From Saprospiraceae bacterium (GTDB lineage Bacteria > Bacteroidota > Bacteroidia > Chitinophagales > Saprospiraceae): a stretch of DNA of 7,066 nucleotides. The position numbers were made by a program, and so were the translations under genes. How positions within the stretch are numbered: the stretch's first letter is position 1; every line of letters starts with the position of its first letter. This document shows positions 4,596 through 7,066 of the stretch, in pieces. The stretch spans positions 1-7,066 of the forward strand of contig JALVCY010000640.1 in NCBI GenBank assembly GCA_027009605.1, read 5' to 3'. The notes under the pieces were generated by a model. That model had not been told where the DNA came from, did not search any database, and worked only from the letters and a program-made list of their open reading frames with translations.

Positions 4596-7066
4596 ATGAA
4601 GCGAATTTTTCTTTTTTTAATGCTGTTTCTTTTTGCCTTTAGCTGGCAAAGTACGGCTCAAACACCCGATGTGAAACTTGGTGGAACTCCTGTGGTAATG
4701 GGTAGTCCTGCTGCGAGCGGAGCAGCAAGTGGTTCGGTTTCTCCCGGAAATGGAACTGCGGTGGATAAAGGACTACCTGTGGATCCTTATTATGGGTACA
4801 GTTATTCTCAATGTATTTACTTACAGTCTGAAATTCAAGGAGCCGGAGACATTACTACTTTGACTTGGGATGTGAAACCAGGAACTGACATCAGTAACTC
4901 CAATGATTGGACAATTTACATTGGTCATACAACTAAATCCGAATTTACATCTAGTACGGATTGGGTTGATGTATCGACTTTGACCCAAGTTTTCTCTGGT
5001 ATTGTAACCATTGATGCCAACAACAAAGTGGTTGTTGATATCACTGATTTTACCTACAATAATACGGATAACTTGATTATTGCCGTTGATGAAAATGCAT
5101 CCGATTTCAATGGAAGTTCTGATGATTTCTATTGCTATGCAACGGCTACAGATCGTGGAATTAGATATCGGAATGACAATAATAATCCAGATCCAACAGC
5201 ACCACCATCGGGTACTGCAATTAGCTATGTCGCTAATATTGAGTTAGGAGGGATTACGAGTACTGTTGTTGCACCCGGGTGTGCATCGAATCCGATTCCT
5301 GCCGATAATGCTTTGGATGTGGATGTGGAATCGACCGGAGGAGCACTTACGTTATATTGGGATGCACCGACCACGGGAGATGCTGCAACTTCCTATGAAG
5401 TCTTTATTGGTACAACGAGTGGTAGCTTATCAAGTTTGGGGTCAGTTGCGGTGGATTCTATTAACTTGACCGGATTTGATTTTGGAACACAGTACTATTG
5501 GTCTGTTGTCCCTGCTAATGCTGGGGGGGCTGCCACCGGATGTACAGAGTGGACATTTACTACAGCTAATGCGACTGCCTATTGTACGCCGGCTCCGACC
5601 AGTGTGGATAATAATGGATTGACTGGAGTTGTATTCAGTACAATTAACAATCAAACAACAGAAGACGGAACTTATTATCATGACTATACTTCTATGGTTG
5701 GAGATGTGACAGCCGGTGGGACTGAGAATATTGCTGTTACTCTCGAAACTGGATATACCTACGATGTATGGGTTTGGATAGACTGGAATGATGACAATGA
5801 CTTTAGTGATGCGGGTGAAGCCATGTATATTGGAGAGGCAACCGATGATAATCCTACTACTTTGAACGGAACTTTTTCTGTCCCAGCATCAGCTACTGCC
5901 GGACATCACCGCTTGCGTATTGGTGTGGCCGATAGTGGACTTGGATCGACTAATGGTAATCCTTGTTATTCAGGTTCTTATGGTGAATTTGAAGATTATA
6001 CTGTTAATGTCGTAGTACCTTCCTGTATTGGTGTTACTAATATTGTGGCTAGTAGTATTACAACTAATTCTGCTAATATTACTTGGGATGCCAATGGTAA
6101 TTCAGCTTGGGAAGTTGTCGTGCAAGCTATGGGTACAGGTGTGCCTAGTGGTTCCGGTACTCCAGTTACCGCTGCATCATATAATGCTACAGGCTTGTCC
6201 GCAAGTACAGATTATGAAGTATATGTTAGAACTGATTGTGGAGGCGGTAGCTTTTCTGATTGGGCTGGCCCTACTAATTTTACGACACTTACACCTGCTC
6301 CAAGTAATGACTTGTGTGCAAATCCAATTACCCTAACCTTGGATGTGAATGCCTGCGGTGGGAATACCATTACCGGTATCTCCAATGCTGGAACAACTGA
6401 TTCTGGAGAGCCGGCACCTAGCTGCGGAAGCTATGGAACGCCTACTAGCTTGGGTGATTTGTGGTATGCTATTACGATTCCTGCGGGTGTCACGGATATT
6501 ACATTGGATGTAGCAAATATAACTGGAATGACCAGTGTTGCGGGAGCCATTTATAGTGGCAGTTGTGGTAGCTTGACTGAGCTTGACTGTACTCAATTTG
6601 GTTCTGGATGGCCTTGGGATATTACCGGATTGACCGGAGGTGATACTTATTTGTTGAGGGTCTGGGATTATGGAAACAATGAAGAAGGTACATTTGATTT
6701 GTGTGGTTATTATGTTACGTGTCCGGCGCCTACTGATTTAGCTGTTGCGAATATTACAGAAACAGGAGTTGAGGTATCTTGGACAAGTGGCGGTAGTGAC
6801 TGGGAAGTAGTGATACAACCGGATGGTACAGGTACACCTACAGGTGCCGGAACCGCTACTACATCTAATCCTTATACAGTAAATAACTTGTCAGCAGGGA
6901 CTGACTACGAAGTATATGTTAGAAATAATTGTGGTTCTGATTTCTCTGCTTGGGTCGGTCCTGTAACTTTTACGACACTTACACCTGCTCCAAGTAATGA
7001 CTTGTGTGCAAATCCAATTACCCTAACCTTGGATGTGAATGCCTGCGGTGGGAATACCATTACCGG
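4596..7066 (+). CDS. Large secreted modular surface protein (FN3/GEVED), 3' end outside window
   Basis: The frame is open for 823 complete codons to the window end with no stop. The start ATG 4596 gives a clear signal peptide (MKRIFLFLMLFLFAFSWQSTAQ, cleavage near residue 21-22). A Gly/Ser/Ala-rich linker (about 36-55) follows. Next is a beta-rich module at about 60-222 (PYYGYSYSQCIYLQSEI, WTIYIGHTTKSEF, NLIIAVDEN), a type I have seen in other Bacteroidota surface proteins. FN3-like domains lie at about 229-323, 476-565 and 709-795. A GEVED domain spans about 330-474, with the Asp-rich loop DWNDDNDFSDAGE (396-408, possible calcium site) and the signature GEFEDY (463-468). A Cys-containing beta-sandwich (571-707, NDLCAN start, GDLWY, GSCGSL) follows FN3-2 and begins again at 801. 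Adhesion or matrix binding, and export by the type IX system, are inferred; the C-terminal sorting domain is not visible. The gene looks more AT-rich than the nuo genes, with many T-ending codons. Confidence 0.95.
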   Translation, partial: MKRIFLFLMLFLFAFSWQSTAQTPDVKLGGTPVVMGSPAASGAASGSVSPGNGTAVDKGLPVDPYYGYSYSQCIYLQSEIQGAGDITTLTWDVKPGTDISNSNDWTIYIGHTTKSEFTSSTDWVDVSTLTQVFSGIVTIDANNKVVVDITDFTYNNTDNLIIAVDENASDFNGSSDDFYCYATATDRGIRYRNDNNNPDPTAPPSGTAISYVANIELGGITSTVVAPGCASNPIPADNALDVDVESTGGALTLYWDAPTTGDAATSYEVFIGTTSGSLSSLGSVAVDSINLTGFDFGTQYYWSVVPANAGGAATGCTEWTFTTANATAYCTPAPTSVDNNGLTGVVFSTINNQTTEDGTYYHDYTSMVGDVTAGGTENIAVTLETGYTYDVWVWIDWNDDNDFSDAGEAMYIGEATDDNPTTLNGTFSVPASATAGHHRLRIGVADSGLGSTNGNPCYSGSYGEFEDYTVNVVVPSCIGVTNIVASSITTNSANITWDANGNSAWEVVVQAMGTGVPSGSGTPVTAASYNATGLSASTDYEVYVRTDCGGGSFSDWAGPTNFTTLTPAPSNDLCANPITLTLDVNACGGNTITGISNAGTTDSGEPAPSCGSYGTPTSLGDLWYAITIPAGVTDITLDVANITGMTSVAGAIYSGSCGSLTELDCTQFGSGWPWDITGLTGGDTYLLRVWDYGNNEEGTFDLCGYYVTCPAPTDLAVANITETGVEVSWTSGGSDWEVVIQPDGTGTPTGAGTATTSNPYTVNNLSAGTDYEVYVRNNCGSDFSAWVGPVTFTTLTPAPSNDLCANPITLTLDVNACGGNTIT
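6278..6376 (+). repeat. Direct repeat, copy 1 (start of beta-sandwich module)
   Basis: This 99-base segment is identical to 6968-7066. It encodes the last strand of FN3-2 (FTTL), a short linker (TPAPS) and the start of the Cys-containing sandwich (NDLCANPITLTLDVNACGG). The offset is 690 bases, or 230 codons, so the reading frame is kept. Confidence 0.97.
6968..7066 (+). repeat. Direct repeat, copy 2, cut by the window end
   Basis: Identical base for base to 6278-6376 up to the last base of the window, so the true repeat is probably longer. It begins in the last codons of FN3-3. The upstream FN3 halves are similar but not identical (for example TDYEVYVRTDCGG in FN3-2 versus TDYEVYVRNNCGS in FN3-3). 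Identity therefore rises sharply at the domain border, as expected from recent duplication or gene conversion. Confidence 0.97.

Noticed and set aside
5266..5469. Open stretch of 67 codons in another + frame
   Set aside because: Lies wholly inside FN3-1 of the secreted protein, with no start context or recognisable protein.
6028..6336. Open stretch of 102 codons in another + frame within the surface-protein gene
   Set aside because: It overlaps the clearly coding frame that begins at 4596 and has a low-complexity Leu/Val-rich composition; it is a shadow of FN3-2.
1..7066. CRISPR array, insertion sequence, prophage or defence system
   Set aside because: No short spaced repeats, transposase, terminal inverted repeats or defence-type proteins are present; the only sizeable direct repeat is the in-frame domain duplication.

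Overview
The window comes from a member of the Bacteroidota. The signs are the nuoL-nuoM-nuoN gene order at the end of a complex I operon, a TAnnTTTG-type promoter, A-rich translation starts with weak Shine-Dalgarno sites, and a secreted protein with a 'TAQ' signal-peptide end and GEVED and FN3 modules. I cannot place it below phylum with confidence.

Left half (1-4081): the distal end of a respiratory complex I (NADH:quinone oxidoreductase) operon on the + strand. It holds the C-terminal part of nuoL (cut by the window edge), complete nuoM, complete nuoN, and a 110-residue protein of unknown function starting 2 bases after the nuoN stop. Spacings are tight (6, 22 and 2 bases). A strong intrinsic terminator at 4105-4141 closes the unit. 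NuoL, NuoM and NuoN are the three antiporter-like proton-pumping membrane subunits. Their key charged residues are present, with one exception: the TM7 lysine of NuoM is a leucine (L221).

Middle (4082-4595): a 514-base non-coding stretch. After the operon terminator it contains AT-rich inverted repeats, a perfect 14-bp palindrome, a candidate Bacteroidota promoter (TTG-N20-TATATTTG), and a roughly 240-base leader. The leader ends in a second intrinsic terminator only 32 bases before the next start codon. The segment before that terminator can pair in mutually exclusive ways: a hairpin ending at 4528, an antiterminator-like pairing with the terminator loop, or the terminator itself. This attenuator- or riboswitch-like leader is the best candidate for an undescribed element. 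All pairings were found by eye.

Right half (4596-7066): the 5' part of a large secreted modular protein, open to the window edge (823 complete codons, no stop). It has a signal peptide, an N-terminal beta-rich module, FN3, GEVED, FN3, a Cys-containing beta-sandwich module, FN3, and the start of a second copy of the sandwich. The FN3+sandwich pair repeats with a 690-bp period, and the visible overlap contains a 99-bp perfect DNA repeat running to the window end. This is typical of type IX-secreted surface proteins, though the C-terminal sorting domain would lie outside the window. Nothing suggests a functional link between it and complex I.
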